The position numbers were made by a program, and so were the translations under genes. 7,608 bases of DNA from Actinomycetota bacterium (GTDB lineage: Bacteria; Actinomycetota; Thermoleophilia; Miltoncostaeales; Miltoncostaeaceae): the NCBI GenBank assembly GCA_005800465.1, contig SYFI01000109.1, positions 1 through 7,608 on the forward strand, written 5' to 3'. Under the pieces are notes generated by a model. That model saw only the letters and a list, made by a program, of their open reading frames with translations, made no database searches and was not told the origin of the DNA. The first letter of the stretch is position 1, and the number at the start of each line of letters is the position of its first letter. Below are positions 5,621-7,608 of the stretch, one piece after another.

Positions 5621-6070
5621 TCAGCCTCCGTGTGCGGTGATCTCACGATAGCTGGCGATCGCGTCGCGAAGCGCCAGCCATGACAGCAGTGCGCATTTGA
5701 CGCGCACTGGGTACTTGGCCACACCCTCCAGGGCGATGGCATCGCCCAGCAGATCCTCGTCGGGCTCCGCGCCGCCGTGCATCATCAGGCGGAAGTGCTC
5801 CACGATCTCGAGAGCCTCATTCAGGTCCTTGTCAGCCACCACCTCTGTGAGCATCGATGCTGCGGCCTGGGAGATGGAGCAGCCATCACCGTCGGCTCGG
5901 ATTTCGACGATGCGGTTGTCCTCCACGCGGATGTCGAGGAAGCACTCGTCGCCGCACACCGGATTGTGCTCGTGCACCGATGCCGAGGGTTTCTCGATGC
6001 GCCCCCGGCCGCGGCGGTTGCGGTAGTGATCGAGGATGAGCTGCTGGTACAGGTCGTCGAGCCCACCCAT
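5621..6070 (-). CDS. sufU: SufU, zinc-dependent sulfur acceptor for SufS
   Basis: A 149-residue protein of the IscU-like SufU family, which in Gram-positive SUF systems takes the persulfide sulfur from SufS and relays it to the SufBCD scaffold. The zinc ligands known from B. subtilis SufU are all here: Cys39 and Asp41 in NPVCGDECFL, Cys64 in GDGCSISQAAASML, and Cys126 in YPVRVKCALLSW. The insertion that separates SufU from IscU is present as AEPDEDLLGDAIALEGV (101-117). The N-terminus LDDLYQQLILDHYRNRR is typical, which supports the ATG at 6070. An ATG further upstream (6097) would overlap sufS by 25 bases. The gene starts 2 bases after the sufS stop (TGA-CC-ATG) behind a weak ribosome binding site. 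Confidence 0.96.
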   Translation of the reverse strand: MGGLDDLYQQLILDHYRNRRGRGRIEKPSASVHEHNPVCGDECFLDIRVEDNRIVEIRADGDGCSISQAAASMLTEVVADKDLNEALEIVEHFRLMMHGGAEPDEDLLGDAIALEGVAKYPVRVKCALLSWLALRDAIASYREITAHGG

Positions 6071-6072
6071 GG

Positions 6073-7320
6073 TCAGACCCCGAACCAGGTGCGGCACTCG
6101 ATGAGGGCGTCCCGCAGAGCGAGGATGTCCTCATCGGTGGTGTAGACGTGGGCACTGGCGCGCGTGGTGCTCTGGGTACCGAGCACGCGCATAAGCGGCT
6201 TGGCGCAGTGGTGGCCGGCCCGCACGCACACGCCCTTCGAATCGAGGAACTGCGCGATGTCGTGGGGGTGGACGGCATCGAGGGTGAACGACACGGCCGC
6301 GCCGCGCCGGTCGGGATCTCTGGGCCCGAGAATGGTGAGGCCGGGCACTTCGCCCAGCGCGTCGATCATCATTTCTGCGGTGGCCCGCTCGTGCTCGCGC
6401 ACACGGTCCATCCCGAGTGCCTCAAGGTATTCAACCGCGGCACCGAGCCCCACGGCCTCGGCGATTGGCGGGGTTCCCGCCTCAAACTTCCAGGGGATCT
6501 CCGCCCACGTGGAGCCCTCGGTGGTGACGTCGGAGATCATCTCGCCTCCGCCCAGGAACGGCTCCATTGCATTGAGGCGTTCTGGCGTGGCGGCCAGCGC
6601 GCCGATGCCCGTCGGGCCGAGCATCTTGTGCCCGGTGAACACAAGGAAGTCGCTCCCGATTGCCGTGGCATCAACCGGCATGTGGGGCACGCTCTGAGTA
6701 GCGTCAATCATGGTGAGCGCGTCGGCCTGATGCGCCATCTCCACGATCTCGCGCACGGGGTTGATGGTTCCGAGCACGTTGGACACGTGCACGGCGGCGA
6801 CCATGCGGGTGCGGGGACCGATGAGCGCCCGCAGGGCATCGAGCTCGACTTCACCCTGAGGGGTAAGCGGGGCGAACAGCACCTTGGCGCCGGTCATAGC
6901 GGCCACGATCTGCCACGGCACTATGTTGGAGTGGTGCTCCATCTCAGTGACCACGATCTCGTCGCCCTCGCGCAGCTCGCGCACACCCCACGCCCAGGCC
7001 ACCAGGTTGATGGCCTCAGTGGCGTTCTTGGTGAGCACCAGCGCCTCGCGCGGGTGGTTGATGAGGCGCGCAGCCGCTGTGCGCCCCGACTCAAAGCGAT
7101 CGGTTGCCTCGGCGGCCATCTCGTACACGCCGCGGTGCACGTTGGCGTTAGTCTCGCAGTAGTACGCGTTCATCGCATCCAGCACCACCTGAGGCTTCTG
7201 CGAGGTGGCCGCGGAATCGAGGTAGTGCACAGGGCGGCCGTCGGGCCGCTGGGCGACGAACATAGGGAACTCCGCGCGGATCGCGCGGGCATCCAGCGCG
7301 GGGCTCCCCGTGGTCGTCAT
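6073..7320 (-). CDS. sufS: SufS cysteine desulfurase (group II, PLP-dependent)
   Basis: A 415-residue cytosolic PLP enzyme that converts L-cysteine to L-alanine and holds the sulfur as a persulfide for cluster assembly. Key residues match E. coli SufS at a constant offset: His129 in EMEHHSN, Asp206 and Gln209 in MIDATQS, the PLP-binding Lys232 in FTGHKMLGP, the persulfide Cys372 in RAGHHCAKPL and Arg387 in TTRAS. RAGHHC on a short active-site loop marks the group II SufS/CsdA type, which needs a partner acceptor, here SufU encoded next door. Length is normal. The ATG lies in TGATG, sharing one base with the sufC stop, so translation is coupled. The N-terminus, with FPMF and VHYLDSAATSQKP, is family-like from residue 18 on. 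Confidence 0.97.
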   Translation of the reverse strand: MTTTGSPALDARAIRAEFPMFVAQRPDGRPVHYLDSAATSQKPQVVLDAMNAYYCETNANVHRGVYEMAAEATDRFESGRTAAARLINHPREALVLTKNATEAINLVAWAWGVRELREGDEIVVTEMEHHSNIVPWQIVAAMTGAKVLFAPLTPQGEVELDALRALIGPRTRMVAAVHVSNVLGTINPVREIVEMAHQADALTMIDATQSVPHMPVDATAIGSDFLVFTGHKMLGPTGIGALAATPERLNAMEPFLGGGEMISDVTTEGSTWAEIPWKFEAGTPPIAEAVGLGAAVEYLEALGMDRVREHERATAEMMIDALGEVPGLTILGPRDPDRRGAAVSFTLDAVHPHDIAQFLDSKGVCVRAGHHCAKPLMRVLGTQSTTRASAHVYTTDEDILALRDALIECRTWFGV

Positions 7321-7608
7321 CAGTTCGGGGCGTTGGCCGGCTCGTGCGAGCCGAACCCCACGTAACCCTTGTCCTCAAGCTGCTCGGCCATCTCGGGACC
7401 GCCCGTCTGGGCGATGCGCCCCTCAAACATCACGTGCACGACGTCCGGTGTGATGTAGCGCAGGATGCGCGTGTAGTGGGTGATGATGAGGCATCCGAGG
7501 TCGGGGCCGCGCTGGGCGTTGACGCCCTCCGACACAATGCGGAGCGCATCGACGTCGAGTCCTGAGTCGGTCTCGTCGAGAATGGCGAACTTCGGCTCGA
7601 GCAGCGCC
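7320..7608 (-). CDS. sufC: SufC, Fe-S assembly ATPase, C-terminal part (5' end outside window)
   Basis: The frame is open to the window edge and encodes the last 95 residues of SufC, the ABC-type ATPase of the SufBCD scaffold. The Walker B and D-loop region is seen at the start (FAILDETDSGLD), followed by DALRIVSEGVN, which is highly specific to SufC. The H-loop His is in LIITHYTRIL. The end, with GGPEMAEQLEDKGY, is typical. Walker A, the Q-loop and the ABC signature lie outside the window. Only an internal TTG lies near 7535, and it is not the start. The gene leads directly into sufS through TGATG. Its upstream neighbours cannot be seen. SufB and SufD would be expected there. Confidence 0.95.
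   Translation of the reverse strand, partial: ALLEPKFAILDETDSGLDVDALRIVSEGVNAQRGPDLGCLIITHYTRILRYITPDVVHVMFEGRIAQTGGPEMAEQLEDKGYVGFGSHEPANAPN

Noticed and set aside
5620..5742. Longer sufT beginning inside sufU
   Set aside because: The extra 41 residues are a frame shadow of the SufU C-terminus. The GGAGG site and family homology fix the start at 5619.
6148..7365. 405-residue open frame on the plus strand opposite sufS
   Set aside because: It lies almost wholly antisense to a certain sufS, and its His/Gly/Arg-rich product matches no family. Long antisense frames are common in high-GC coding DNA.

Overview
The window is high-GC, gene-dense chromosomal DNA that looks like an actinomycete (Actinomycetota). 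The evidence is a SufC-SufS-SufU-SufT iron-sulfur gene order, a DUF6159 membrane protein, secreted coiled-coil NlpC/P60 and M23 wall hydrolases, and frequent GTG starts. The class cannot be fixed from sequence alone. An uncultured lineage with a compact genome is an inference from the overlapping gene ends. I see no mobile element, CRISPR array, tRNA or rRNA.

Layout. (1) 1-357 (+) is the 3' end of a PduO-type cobalamin adenosyltransferase gene. It meets lgt tail to tail, with the two stop codons overlapping inside a CTAG. (2) 354-1313 (-) is a two-gene unit: a 63-residue CxxC/hydrophobic small protein with a strong ribosome binding site, then lgt starting 3 bases after its stop. A perfect 20-base palindrome lies upstream of the unit. 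(3) 1438-4001 holds two divergent secreted peptidoglycan hydrolases separated by only about 75 bases: an NlpC/P60 endopeptidase (-) and an M23 endopeptidase (+) carrying a choice-of-anchor-P-like domain. (4) 3998-7608 (-) is the distal part of a SUF operon, in transcription order sufC (cut by the window edge), sufS, sufU, sufT, an A-type Fe-S carrier and a DUF6159 membrane protein. The Fe-S genes overlap or are 1-2 bases apart. The sequence upstream of sufC, where sufB and sufD usually lie, is outside the window.

How the genes fit together. SufS takes sulfur from cysteine, SufU accepts and relays it, and SufC powers the scaffold. SufT and the A-type protein act in cluster maturation or delivery. 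Separately, Lgt starts lipoprotein modification and the two hydrolases remodel the wall.

Most of the content is core and well known. The most unusual point is at the 5' end of the DUF6159 gene. A well-placed ATG with a ribosome binding site opens a frame that stops at codon 5 (TAA) and then continues, in the same frame, with the recognisable N-terminus of the family. A perfect 8-bp hairpin follows directly after the TAA. The 20-base palindrome and the small CxxC protein before lgt also deserve a second look.
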